A DNA stretch of 64,000 nucleotides from Marinimicrobium sp050113635. Lineage in GTDB: Bacteria > Pseudomonadota > Gammaproteobacteria > Pseudomonadales > Cellvibrionaceae. The stretch covers positions 186,001 to 250,000 of the forward strand of contig NZ_JBNJLT010000005.1 of assembly GCF_050113635.1 (NCBI RefSeq), in the 5' to 3' direction. Shown here piece after piece: positions 52,466-62,017 of the stretch (positions are counted from its first letter, which is position 1; every line of letters begins with the position of its first letter). Under the pieces are notes generated by a model. The model saw nothing but the letters and a program-made list of their open reading frames with translations. It did no database searches and was not told where the DNA came from. Made by a program: the position numbers and the translations under genes.

Positions 52466-53200
52466 ATGATGAACATCGCAGAGAAAGTCATTCTTATCAC
52501 CGGTGCCAGCAGTGGCATTGGTGCCGCCATGGCCAAAGAACTCGGTGCCGCGGGCGCAACGCTACTACTGGGGGCTCGGCGCCTGGACCGGCTGGAAGCG
52601 CTCGCCACCGAGATTCGGGGCGCCGGTGGGACGGTCGAGGTGCAGCCGTTGGATGTTACCGATCGCTCCGCCTTATCACGATTTGCACAGACCGCTCTTG
52701 ACCAGTGGGGCCGGATCGATGTCCTGATCAACAATGCGGGCGTAATGCCGCTCTCTCCCCTGGCTGCCGGTAAGTGCGACGAATGGGAGCGAATGGTCGA
52801 CGTGAATATTAAAGGGGTGCTCTGGGGGATTGCTGCCGTCCAGCCGTCGATGGAAAAACAGGGGTTCGGTCAGATTATCAATATTGCGTCTATCGGTGCA
52901 TTGGCGGTTTCGCCGACCGCGGCCGTTTATTGTGCCACGAAATTCGCGGTTCGGGCGATTTCGGACGGTCTGAGGCAGGAAAGCGATGTTATTCGGGTGA
53001 CCTGCGTCAATCCCGGCGTGGTGGACTCCGAGCTGGCCGATACCATCACCGACGCCAGCGCCGCTGCTGCGATGCAAGAGTTCCGCCGTATCAAGCTACC
53101 GCCCGAGGCTATTGCCCGAGCTGTCCGCCAGGTAATAGAAGCCCCCATGGATGTGGATACCAGCGAAATCACCATCCGTCCCACCACCTCGCCTTACTAA
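52466..53200 (+). CDS. SDR-family oxidoreductase
   Basis: A 244-residue classical short-chain dehydrogenase. NAD(P) site: VILITGASSGIGAAMAKELG (about residues 8-27) and INNAGVMPLSPLAAG. Catalytic residues: Ser in IINIASIGALAVS and the YxxxK in AVYCATKFAVRAISDGLRQE. ALLLGARRLDRLEAL, with Arg-Arg after the second strand, suggests NADP(H) preference. ATG ATG at 52466/52469 follows AGAGGAAAAG. It is divergent from a LysR regulator that probably controls it. The substrate cannot be predicted. A decayed chemoreceptor gene starts 14 bp downstream. Confidence 0.92.
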   Translation: MMNIAEKVILITGASSGIGAAMAKELGAAGATLLLGARRLDRLEALATEIRGAGGTVEVQPLDVTDRSALSRFAQTALDQWGRIDVLINNAGVMPLSPLAAGKCDEWERMVDVNIKGVLWGIAAVQPSMEKQGFGQIINIASIGALAVSPTAAVYCATKFAVRAISDGLRQESDVIRVTCVNPGVVDSELADTITDASAAAAMQEFRRIKLPPEAIARAVRQVIEAPMDVDTSEITIRPTTSPY

Positions 53201-53214
53201 AGGAGATCGCGCTG

Positions 53215-55083
53215 ATGTCCTATATGGGGTTACAGGGAATCGTACATCGAGTGGATCAATCCGAAAATGCCGCTGATTCCGTGAAGCTGATGCTGGAAGC
53301 CAGAATCGCGGAGAAAAACTTCATAGCGCGGGACGACGACAATGAAGTGAACCTGGCGGAGGAACGGCTGAGAGAACTGCAAACACTGATTGATAACCTG
53401 GAGGCCCTGACCGATAACGCTCAAGACCGACAGCAAATCACCTCTGTGAGTGCCCGGGTAGGGGAGTATCAACGAGCATTTGGACAATATGTCCAAAGTG
53501 CCCAACGCCAGCGTCAACTGGTGACGGAGCTGCGGGAGCGAGCGGGGAGCTTCATTGAACAATTGGACACGCTGCGAGACAGTCTCGTGGAGGACGTGAC
53601 TTCTACCGTCGAAACGCAAGGCAGCTACGACGAGATTCAGCGCAATATGGCCCTTGCCAACACGGCGAATCGCGCCAACCGCCAGCTGCTTCAGGCAAGG
53701 GTAAACGAGAAGAACTACATGCTGTTTGCATTGCCGGATTATGCCGCTGACACACGAACTCATATCAGTGGCATCGCTGAGGCGTTGGATGAACTGGACG
53801 CGGAACTGGTGCGGGAAGATCGCCGCGTCCTGCTGGATGGAAGCCAAGGTGATCTTGAGCGGTATCAGAATGCTTTCGAGACTTATATCGAACTGAATCA
53901 AACCCGCGAAGACATGGAAGCCGCTATGGTGAGCAACGCCCGGGAGGCAATGAATGCGGCGGCCAATGTCGCGCAGACTCAGCGCACCCAAATGAACAGA
54001 GGCGTTGAACGCACCGAAACCGGTTCACTCTTATTGCCTCTGGTTGCGTTACTGGTGGGTGTCGTGGCCGCCTGACTGATTACGCGCTCCATTGTTCCAC
54101 CATTGACGGCCGCGGCGCGAATCGCCCGGGAAGTCGCGGGCGGCAATCTTGCGGTTTCCGTGCCCAACGCCGGAAAAGACGAAGTCGGCCAGGTGCTGCA
54201 GGCGCTGGATAGTATGATTCAGGGTTTGCAGGATATGGTTGCTGCCTTGCAAACCAGTTCCGATGAAATAGCCTCGGCCGCCGAGGAGCTATCGGCGGTT
54301 ACGGTACCAACCGCTGAGGGTGTACAGGAACAAAAACAGGAAGTGGATCAAGTGGCCTCCGCCATGACCGAGATGACCGCCAGTATTCAGGAGGTGGCGG
54401 GCAGTGCCGAACAGGCTTCCAATCTGGCAAAAGAAGCCGATGAAAACAGCGGAGAAGGCGAAAAACTGGTGCGCTCGAGTCAGGAATCCATCCTGGCGCT
54501 GGCAAGCGACATCCGACAGTCCGCTGATACCGTGACGCGCGTTCGCCAAAACAGCAATAACGTCAGTACCGTACTGGATGTGATTAAAAGCATCGCCGAG
54601 CAAACCAACCTGCTTGCATTGAATGCGGCTATCGAGGCGGCGCGAGCGGGCGATCAGGGACGCGGTTTTGCGGTAGTGGCCTCCGAAGTGAGAACGCTCG
54701 CTCAGCGTACTCAGGAATCCACGACCGAAATCGAGCAGTTAATCAGCGAGCTGCAACAGGGGGTCGAGCAGGCCGTTACCTCGATGGAAGCGAATCAAAG
54801 CAGCGCAGAAAATACCGTCGAGCGCGGTGAACTAGCGGCACAGGCGTTGAAGCGGATTGCAAAAGCCGTGGGTGACATTGCGGACATGAATGTCCAAATT
54901 GCCTCGGCGGCCACGCAGCAAAGCGCGGCTTCCGAGCAAGTCAGCCACAGTGTGCAACGTATCAGTGATATTGCCGATCAGTCCGCTTCCGGCTCAGAAG
55001 AGACGTCTCGCTCCAGTGAGGAACTGGCACGACTGGCTCAGCAACTTCAGGAAATGACGCAACGTTTTCGTTTGAACGGATAA
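53215..55083 (+). pseudogene. Broken methyl-accepting chemotaxis protein (HBM-type sensor, HAMP, MCP signal domain)
   Basis: One reading frame with two lesions. The first part (ATG 53215, 286 codons) has a long helical sensor resembling the HBM domain, with two ARxxEKNF/Y-type motifs (LEARIAEKNFIARD and LQARVNEKNYMLFA), then a second membrane helix (LLLPLVALLVGVVAA). A TGA at 54073-54075 interrupts that helix. The same frame then continues with TRSIVPPL, a HAMP domain and the conserved signalling tip (IAEQTNLLALNAAIEAARAGDQGRGFAVVASEVRTL region, about 54593-54700) to 55083. The first membrane helix is also missing: the frame begins at SYMGLQGIVHRVD just after the SDR stop. AAAGGAG does precede the ATG. 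Most likely a pseudogene; TTG 54103 could restart a soluble fragment. Confidence 0.85.
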
Positions 55084-55119
55084 CGGCGATAAAGACGGGC
55101 GGCTTTTGACCGTGACAGA

Positions 55120-56580
55120 TCAAACGCTGGACAGCGTCTTCTGATACAACTGGTCATAAGCCGCCGCGCTCTGGTTCCAGGAGTAGTCCCCACCCATGGC
55201 ATTGCGTTGGCGTTGACGCCAGGCCGACGTGTCTTTTTCGTACATTTCCAAGGCTCTGCTTAGCGCTGCAGAGAGCGCATCCGGTTGTGGGCGGTGGAAG
55301 CAAAAGCCGTTGTCCCGCACAGGGTTTCCCTCATCCACTACCGTGTCGCCAAGCCCGCCAACCGCATGAACCAGCGGCAAAGCCCCATAACGAAGACTGT
55401 ACAGTTGGTTCAAGCCGCAGGGCTCAAATAAAGAGGGCATTAAAAACAGGTCGGCGCCAGCTTCAATACGGTGGGCGAGCGCCTCGTCGTACCCCAGTGT
55501 GACCGACACGGTATCGGGAAATGTCAGAGCCAGCTTTGCAAAAGCCTGCTCATAATGTGGGTCTCCCTTGCCGAGCACGACCAGCTGCAATGCCGATTTC
55601 TGAAGGTATTCGGGCAACACCGCCAGTAAAAGATCCAGGCCTTTCTGTGCCACCATTCGCCCGACAAACCCCACTAACGGTTGCTCCGTTATCATCGTGA
55701 GCCCGAGCTGCTTGCGCAAGTCAGCCGTGTTCAGGCTTTTCCGCTGAAGACGGTGCTGGTTATAGGGCGTGGCCAGATACCGGTCACGACCCGGATGCCA
55801 TACCTCGGTATCAATGCCATTGAGAATACCGCTTAAGTCATCGTGGCGGGCGCGCAGTAAACCGTCGAGGCCATGTCCCATGTCCGGGGTTTGAATTTCA
55901 CGGGCGTAGCCAGGGCTGACGGTGGTCAAGCGGTGCGCAAAAACCAGACCGGCCTTGATAAACGACAACTGCCCGTAAAACTCCAGATAATCCGGTTGCC
56001 ACAAGGTATCGGGCAAACCGAGATCATACAGAGCCGGTTGGCTGAACAGACCGTGGTAGGCGAGATTGTGTATGGTAAAAACACTCGGCGGAGCGGAGGG
56101 GGTTTGTCGAAGCAACCAGCAGGCCATGCCACACTGCCAGTCATTGGCGTGCACGAGATCCGCGCTCCAGTTCAAGCCCGCCCGGTTGGTGGCTACGGCG
56201 ACCGCTGCCTGGCAAAAGCGGAAAAACCGTTGATGATTATCAGGCCAGTCGCGGCCATCGAGACCCGTATAGGGATTGCCCGAACGTTCGGAAAACGCCG
56301 GGATATCCACCAGCCAAACGGTCACACGAGTGCCGGGCAAGCGCGTTCGCCACAACGCCACGCGCTCTCCCTCCAGAGTCAATGTCGTCGTCAATTTCAG
56401 CGCCACGGAGGGGACTTCACCCGCGCGGATTCGGGCCAGCAACGACTGGTAAGCCGGCACGATTAGATGCACAGAGTGACCGCGTTTCATCAAGGCGCGG
56501 GGGAGGGCGCCGGCCACATCGGCCAGTCCGCCGGTTTTGATAAACGGAAACGCTTCACTGGCCATAAACAGAATATTCAT
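55120..56580 (-). CDS. glgA: Glycogen synthase (ADP-glucose dependent)
   Basis: Transfers glucose from ADP-glucose to the growing alpha-1,4-glucan. It has 486 residues (GT5). The N-terminal ADP-glucose site is EAFPFIKTGGLADVAGALPRA, with Lys in KTGG. FTIHNLAYHGLF and GVGFVGRMVAQKGLDLL-type segments follow (here QPLVGFVGRMVAQKGLDLL), and the C-terminal catalytic region has LMPSLFEPCGLNQLYSLRYG with the conserved Glu. It starts inside glgB by a four-base ATGA overlap, so the two are coupled. It is convergent with the broken chemoreceptor gene. Confidence 0.97.
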   Translation of the reverse strand: MNILFMASEAFPFIKTGGLADVAGALPRALMKRGHSVHLIVPAYQSLLARIRAGEVPSVALKLTTTLTLEGERVALWRTRLPGTRVTVWLVDIPAFSERSGNPYTGLDGRDWPDNHQRFFRFCQAAVAVATNRAGLNWSADLVHANDWQCGMACWLLRQTPSAPPSVFTIHNLAYHGLFSQPALYDLGLPDTLWQPDYLEFYGQLSFIKAGLVFAHRLTTVSPGYAREIQTPDMGHGLDGLLRARHDDLSGILNGIDTEVWHPGRDRYLATPYNQHRLQRKSLNTADLRKQLGLTMITEQPLVGFVGRMVAQKGLDLLLAVLPEYLQKSALQLVVLGKGDPHYEQAFAKLALTFPDTVSVTLGYDEALAHRIEAGADLFLMPSLFEPCGLNQLYSLRYGALPLVHAVGGLGDTVVDEGNPVRDNGFCFHRPQPDALSAALSRALEMYEKDTSAWRQRQRNAMGGDYSWNQSAAAYDQLYQKTLSSV

Positions 56581-58772
56581 GGGTGTTCCCGCTCCAGAAT
56601 CAGCGCACCGAGCGGTGGCAGGGTTAATTCAATGGAGCAGGGGCGGTTCATCCAACGCCTGTCGTCAGTGGTCAGGGACAACGGATTGCCCAGATTGCTG
56701 CCCCCGTAATAGGTGGAATCAGAGTTAAAGATTTCCCGGTACACCCCCGGCAACGGCACACCGAGGCGGTAGTGAGGATGCGGCGAGGGCGTAAAATTCA
56801 ATACCACAATCAAAAAACCGTCATCGCTGGCACGCAGGTAGCTAATGACCGATTGCGAGGCATCGTGGCAGTCAATCCACTCAAAGCCTTCGCCCTGAAA
56901 ATGGCGTTGATGCAACTCGCTGCGCTCGCGATAGAGGCGATTAAGGTCGCAAAGTGATTGATGCACTCCCTGGTGCGCTTCCTGATCGAGCAGAGCCCAT
57001 TCCAGCTCTTCCTGATGCGCCCATTCGCGCCATTGCGCAAACTCCTGTCCCATGAATAAAAGTTTGGTCCCGGGATAAGTCCACTGATAGCTGTAAAGCA
57101 GGCGCAAGTTGGCGAAACGCTGCCAATGGTCGCCCGGCATTTTGTTGATCAAACTGCCTTTGCCGTGCACCACTTCATCGTGAGAGAGCGGCAACATGAA
57201 GTTCTCACTGAACGCGTACATCATTCCGAACGTTAACTGCTCGTGATGGTACTGGCGGTGGATCGGATCGTGCCTCATATACGCCAGAGTGTCGTGCATC
57301 CAGCCCATGTTCCACTTCATGGAAAATCCCAATCCACCCGCCCAGGCGGGGCGAGTGACCTGGGGCCACGCGGTGGACTCTTCGGCCAATAACACAACGC
57401 CCGGGCAGGCTCCGTGACAGAGTTCGTTAAGTTGCCTTAAAAAATCCACCGCTTCGAGGTTTTCGTTGCCTCCGTCACGATTTGGTATCCAGTCATCGTC
57501 TTCCCGGGAATAATTCAGGTACAACATGGAAGCCACAGCATCCACCCGAAACCCATCCAGGTGAAACTCCTTTAACCAGTACAGCGCGTTCGCCAGTAAA
57601 AAATTCCGTACTTCGTTACGCCCATAGTTGTAGATTAATGTGCCCCAGTCCCGGTGCTCACCACGGCGGGGATCTTCATGTTCATACAACGCTGTGCCAT
57701 CAAAGCGGGCCAGGGCGTGTTCGTCTTTGGGAAAATGCGCGGGGACCCAGTCCAATAACACCCCGATACCGGCTTGATGAAGCGTATCGATGAAGTACCG
57801 AAAGTCATCCGGCGTACCAAATCGGCTGGTTGGCGCGTAATAACCCGTAGTTTGATAGCCCCATGAGTCATCCAGCGGATGCTCGGAAACGGGCAACAAC
57901 TCCACATGAGTAAAACCAAGTGGCTGCACATACGTCACCAACTCGTGGGCCAGCGCCCTGTAATTGAGAAAATGCCCATCGGCCTGACGACGCCAGGATC
58001 CAAGGTGTACTTCATAAACCGACAGTGGTTCGCGCTGCCAATCCCACAGCGCTCTTTGGGACAGCCATTCGCTGTCCTGCCACTGGTAATCGGAGCTCGA
58101 AAGGATGCGCGCCGCGGTGGCGGGACGCACTTCAAAGGCTCGACCATAGGGGTCGGTTTTTAACACAACCTGGCCGGTTTCCCGGTGACGAATGGAAAAC
58201 TTATAAAGATGGTTGACTGGTACACCGGGAATAAACAACTCCCAGACACCACTGGCACCCAGAGAGCGCATCATGTGGCAGCGCTCATCCCAGCCATTGA
58301 AATCGCCCACCACGCTGACTCTTTCGGCACCGGGCGCCCACACCGCAAAACCCACCCCGGAAATACCGTCCACGGCTTTCGGGTGTGCCCCCAGCCTGTC
58401 GTAAATGTTCCAGTGTCGCCCTTCATTGAACAGGTGTAAATCCATCTCGCCCACTTGTGGGGCAAAGGTGTACGGGCTCTGCTCCGAGTGAGTGCGACCC
58501 TCTCTATCTGTCCAGTGGAGCCAGGGGTGAGGCGGCAGATCGTCGCGTCGGCCTCGCCATTCCCAAATCCCCCCGGCACCGATGGCGGTCAGCGATACCG
58601 GTTGTCCACTGACCTGTTGCACCGATACATGATCGGCGTCGGGCAAAAATGCCCGATAAATACCTTCGTCGGATAACCCCGCTACCGGATGGTGGCCGAG
58701 CACTTGAAACGGGTCGTGATGACGAGCCTGTGCCAGGCGCGTCCCGATATCCTTCAGCTCACTTTCTGGCAT
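56577..58772 (-). CDS. glgB: 1,4-alpha-glucan branching enzyme
   Basis: Introduces alpha-1,6 branches into glycogen. It has 731 residues, the standard GlgB length. Domain order: N-terminal region (FQVLGHHPVAGLSDEG), CBM48 (about 120-210; DRLGAHPKAVDGISGVGFAVWAPGAERV region), GH13 catalytic domain with ELLPVSEHPLDDSWGYQ, GFRVDAVASMLYLNY (nucleophile Asp), GVVLLAEESTAW (acid/base Glu) and LPLSHDEVVHGKGSL, and an all-beta C-terminal domain. It lies upstream of glgA in one operon, divergent from glgC. No clear promoter could be assigned in the 262-bp gap. Confidence 0.97.
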   Translation of the reverse strand: MPESELKDIGTRLAQARHHDPFQVLGHHPVAGLSDEGIYRAFLPDADHVSVQQVSGQPVSLTAIGAGGIWEWRGRRDDLPPHPWLHWTDREGRTHSEQSPYTFAPQVGEMDLHLFNEGRHWNIYDRLGAHPKAVDGISGVGFAVWAPGAERVSVVGDFNGWDERCHMMRSLGASGVWELFIPGVPVNHLYKFSIRHRETGQVVLKTDPYGRAFEVRPATAARILSSSDYQWQDSEWLSQRALWDWQREPLSVYEVHLGSWRRQADGHFLNYRALAHELVTYVQPLGFTHVELLPVSEHPLDDSWGYQTTGYYAPTSRFGTPDDFRYFIDTLHQAGIGVLLDWVPAHFPKDEHALARFDGTALYEHEDPRRGEHRDWGTLIYNYGRNEVRNFLLANALYWLKEFHLDGFRVDAVASMLYLNYSREDDDWIPNRDGGNENLEAVDFLRQLNELCHGACPGVVLLAEESTAWPQVTRPAWAGGLGFSMKWNMGWMHDTLAYMRHDPIHRQYHHEQLTFGMMYAFSENFMLPLSHDEVVHGKGSLINKMPGDHWQRFANLRLLYSYQWTYPGTKLLFMGQEFAQWREWAHQEELEWALLDQEAHQGVHQSLCDLNRLYRERSELHQRHFQGEGFEWIDCHDASQSVISYLRASDDGFLIVVLNFTPSPHPHYRLGVPLPGVYREIFNSDSTYYGGSNLGNPLSLTTDDRRWMNRPCSIELTLPPLGALILEREHP

Positions 58773-59034
58773 ATAGCATCCACTCGTTGGGACCTGTCGT
58801 TAAAGCGTAATCGGGTTGCTGATATATTGCCAGCGCTTCCATAAGTCTGTCATTTTATGACTACACTTAATGGATGACGCACAAACCGTGCCTGTTCGAC
58901 GTAGATAATTGACGTGGTTAATTGACGTAGCCAGTTTTGAAAGGGAACTCTTTGGCACTGTTATTGCTCAACTCATCATGCTCCACTTATGAAAATCCAT
59001 CACGAACACGATTAGCTTGCTCAGGGGAGACGCT
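58773..59034. other. Divergent glgB/glgC control region
   Basis: A 262-bp gap between the two halves of the glycogen cluster. It holds a 13-bp-period repeat (58898-58928) and the glgC ribosome site (CAGGGGAGA). Several TTGAC sequences fall in the repeat, but I find no -10 element at proper spacing, so promoters are not assigned. No gene is seen. Confidence 0.5.
58898..58928 (+). repeat. 13-bp-period repeat in the glgB/glgC gap
   Basis: GACGT occurs at 58898, 58911 and 58924, within units GACGTAGATAATT and GACGTGGTTAATT. The phased TAATTGACGT copies (58906-58915 and 58919-58928) could be an operator array for the divergent glycogen promoters, or a simple duplication. Confidence 0.7.
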
Positions 59035-60303
59035 ATGCTGACTTCGACATCCGGACGCTTTGTCAGTCGCCTGACACGGGAGACCCTGGCGGTAGTATTA
59101 GCTGGAGGTCGAGGCTCAAGGCTGCACGAGTTAACCAACTGGCGAGCCAAACCCGCTGTGCACTATGGCGGCAAATTTCGCATTATTGATTTTCCCCTTT
59201 CCAACTGCGTGAACTCCGGTATTCGCCGCATCAGTGTCCTGACGCAATACAAATCCCATTCCCTTGATCGTCATCTTCAACGCGGCTGGGGTTTTCTCGG
59301 CGGGGAGCTGGGGGAGTTTGTCGAACGGCTTCCGGCCCAGCAGCGCATGGGTCAAAACTGGTATGCCGGCACAGCGGATGCGGTGTTACAGAACCTGGAT
59401 ATTATTCGCCGTCACAACCCGGAGTACGTGCTGATTCTCGCCGGTGACCACGTCTACAAAATGGATTACGGCACCATGCTGGCCGCGCATGTTGAACGTG
59501 CCGCCGATATCACCGTTGGCTGTATCGAAGTACCTCTCGAACAAGCCAGTGCCTTCGGTGTCATGCAAATCGACAGCGACCACCGAATTGTGCGCTTTCA
59601 GGAAAAACCCTCAAAACCCGAGCCAATGCCCGGCGCTCCGGATCAGGCCCTGGCCTCGATGGGCATTTATGTATTTAACACGGAAGTACTGTTTCGTGAA
59701 CTGTTGAACGACCAGCACCTGCCGGGTTCCTCCCACGATTTTGGCAAAGACATTATTCCTTCGCTGATGAAAAGCCGTCGCGTGATGGCGTTTCCTTTTC
59801 GTGACCCGGTGTCCGGCGGCAAAGCGTATTGGCGGGATGTCGGGACAATTGACTCACTGTGGGAAGCCAATCTGGAGCTGACCGGATTTACTCCAGAGTT
59901 GGATCTTTACGACTCGCTGTGGCCGATCTGGACGTATCAGGAACAGGTGCCCCCGGCGAAATTTGTCTTTGACGAAAAAGGTCGTCGCGGTTCGGCGGTG
60001 GACTCCATGGTGGCTGGTGGTTGCATTGTTTCCGGGGCGCATATCCAGCACTCTTTGTTGTTTCCCCGCGTGCGCATTCACTCCTACAGCGAGGTTACAG
60101 ACTCGGTGCTGTTTCCCAGTGTGGATGTCGCCAGGAACTGTCGCATTCGTCGCGCGTTAATTGACCGCAGCTGCCAGATACCACCCGGCACCGACATCGG
60201 GTTCGACACCGAAGCTGATCGCCAGCGTTTTCATGTATCGCCCAAAGGCGTGGTTCTGGTGACACCGGAAATGCTTGATAAGGAGTATCCGCATGTCTCC
60301 TGA
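59035..60303 (+). CDS. glgC: Glucose-1-phosphate adenylyltransferase (ADP-glucose pyrophosphorylase)
   Basis: Makes ADP-glucose from glucose-1-phosphate and ATP, the committed step of bacterial glycogen synthesis. From ATG 59035 it has 422 residues; AGGGGAGA lies upstream, and the in-frame start at 59017 is less well placed. Motifs: LAVVLAGGRGSRLHELT (nucleotide binding), RAKPAVHYGGKFRIIDFPLSN, WYAGTADAVLQNLD, ILAGDHVYKMDYG, and RFQEKPSKPEPMPG with the catalytic-site Lys. The left-handed beta-helix C-terminal domain follows (SGAHIQHSLLFPRVRIHS). It overlaps the GH57 gene by 11 bp. Confidence 0.97.
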   Translation: MLTSTSGRFVSRLTRETLAVVLAGGRGSRLHELTNWRAKPAVHYGGKFRIIDFPLSNCVNSGIRRISVLTQYKSHSLDRHLQRGWGFLGGELGEFVERLPAQQRMGQNWYAGTADAVLQNLDIIRRHNPEYVLILAGDHVYKMDYGTMLAAHVERAADITVGCIEVPLEQASAFGVMQIDSDHRIVRFQEKPSKPEPMPGAPDQALASMGIYVFNTEVLFRELLNDQHLPGSSHDFGKDIIPSLMKSRRVMAFPFRDPVSGGKAYWRDVGTIDSLWEANLELTGFTPELDLYDSLWPIWTYQEQVPPAKFVFDEKGRRGSAVDSMVAGGCIVSGAHIQHSLLFPRVRIHSYSEVTDSVLFPSVDVARNCRIRRALIDRSCQIPPGTDIGFDTEADRQRFHVSPKGVVLVTPEMLDKEYPHVS

Positions 60304-62017
60304 TACGGCCAGCAAGCCAGTACCAGTCGTGCTGTGCTGGCATATGCACCAGCCCGACTATCGCAATCATCAGAACGGCCACTATGATTTTCCATGGACT
60401 TATTTGCACGCGTTGAAAGATTACAGCGACATGTTGCGGCACTTGCAAGCGCAGCCGCAGGCTCGGGCCGTGGTGAATTTCTCCCCGATTCTTCTGGAGC
60501 AGCTGGAAGATTATCGGGAGCAAGTGGATGGCTGGCTTGACAAGGCCATCCCGATACGAGACTCCATACTCGCCGCACTCGTACAGGAAACCTTGCCGGA
60601 ACCGGGAAGCGATGCCTTTTGGACGTTGGCCAACCATTGTCTGCGCGCACAACGGGGGCGGATGATTGAGCGGTTTCCCGCGTATCGGTTTCTGGCCGAT
60701 ACCATGGATGTGATTGCCGAAAACCCTCAGCAGCAGTGCTACCTGAACCCTCAGTACCTGATTGATTTGGTGGTGTGGTATCACCTGGCCTGGCTGGGCG
60801 AGTTTGTGCGTCGGGAAGATCCGCGCGTGAACGCACTGGAAGCCAAGGGCGGCGGGTTTACCCCGGAGGACCGCACCGCGTTAATGGAAGTCATTGCCAA
60901 CCAGTTCCGAGTACTGAAGCCAGGTTATAAACAGCTATGGGAAGAAGGGCGCATCGAGTTGAGTATGAGCCCGTACGCACATCCCATCCTGCCGTTGTTA
61001 CTGGACTTCGCCTCGGCCAGAGAAGCCATGCCCGACGTGGTGTTACCAAAACATGACCACTATCCGGGAGGGCGTGCGCGAGCCCAATGGCACATTGAAC
61101 GAGGGCTGGACGTTTTCGAACGCTATTTTGGCGGACGGCCTTCCGGCTGCTGGGCCTCGGAAGGTGCTCTGAGTGATGCCACATTAACACTCCTGGAAGA
61201 AAGCGGTTTTTTCTGGACGGCCACGGGCGATTCCGTGCTTCACAACAGCTTACAGAATCAGGCGCGCTCACCGCATGAACACACAGTGGCTCACCGGGCA
61301 TTCACCGTGCCGGGGCAATCATTGCGCTGCTTTTTTCGAGACGATGGACTATCGGACCTGATCGGCTTTCAGTACGCCGATTGGCATGCCGAGGATGCGG
61401 TCGGTGATTTAATCAACCACATGGTGTCTATCGCCGAAAGCAGTGGCAATCCCGACGATACGGTGATTTCCATTATTATGGATGGAGAGAATGCCTGGGA
61501 GTATTATCCCGAAAATGCCTGGCATTTTCTGGAGGCGCTATACCGACGTATCGCCACGCATGAGCGGCTGACGCTGACCACTTATCACGAATTACTGTCC
61601 CGCGAACCCCCCCCGGAACCCGTTGCGCTCGATCACCTGGTCGCGGGCAGTTGGGTGTACGGTACCTTCTCCACCTGGCTCGGTGACGCCGATAAAAATC
61701 TCGCCTGGGATCGCTTGTGTGACGCCAAGCGTGCGTATGATCAACACCACGACGCTCTCGACGAAAAAGCAGCGACGGACGCCGAACAACAGCTGGCCCA
61801 GTGTGAAGGCTCGGACTGGTTCTGGTGGCTCGGGGATTACAATCCGGCGGAAAGCGTGAGGGATTTCGATGTGTTGTATCGTCGGCACCTCTCTAACCTC
61901 TATACCTTCCTGCAACAGCCTGTGCCGGAGAATCTGTCACACCCATTGAGCCAGGGTGGCGGATCGCCTCAGGCGGGCGGTGTCATGCGTCGCGGCCACG
62001 AGGAGCACCCGGAATGA
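60293..62017 (+). CDS. Glycoside hydrolase family 57 alpha-glucan enzyme
   Basis: A 574-residue GH57 protein; the family includes alpha-amylases, 4-alpha-glucanotransferases and branching enzymes. ATG 60293 overlaps glgC and has AAGGAGT 6 bp upstream. Family motifs: VVLCWHMHQPDYR near the start, LSMSPYAHPILPLLLD, GCWASEGALSDATL with the probable nucleophile Glu, CFFRDDGLSDLIGFQYAD, and SIIMDGENAWEYYPENAW. Activity within the family cannot be fixed by reading. Tight packing between glgC and malQ (ATGA overlap with malQ) points to a role in glycogen or maltodextrin remodelling. Confidence 0.92.
   Translation: MSPDTASKPVPVVLCWHMHQPDYRNHQNGHYDFPWTYLHALKDYSDMLRHLQAQPQARAVVNFSPILLEQLEDYREQVDGWLDKAIPIRDSILAALVQETLPEPGSDAFWTLANHCLRAQRGRMIERFPAYRFLADTMDVIAENPQQQCYLNPQYLIDLVVWYHLAWLGEFVRREDPRVNALEAKGGGFTPEDRTALMEVIANQFRVLKPGYKQLWEEGRIELSMSPYAHPILPLLLDFASAREAMPDVVLPKHDHYPGGRARAQWHIERGLDVFERYFGGRPSGCWASEGALSDATLTLLEESGFFWTATGDSVLHNSLQNQARSPHEHTVAHRAFTVPGQSLRCFFRDDGLSDLIGFQYADWHAEDAVGDLINHMVSIAESSGNPDDTVISIIMDGENAWEYYPENAWHFLEALYRRIATHERLTLTTYHELLSREPPPEPVALDHLVAGSWVYGTFSTWLGDADKNLAWDRLCDAKRAYDQHHDALDEKAATDAEQQLAQCEGSDWFWWLGDYNPAESVRDFDVLYRRHLSNLYTFLQQPVPENLSHPLSQGGGSPQAGGVMRRGHEEHPE

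Noticed and set aside
54073..54075. TGA in the chemoreceptor as a selenocysteine codon
   Set aside because: It lies in a membrane helix where Sec has no role, no SECIS-like hairpin was evident just downstream, and the gene has a second lesion.
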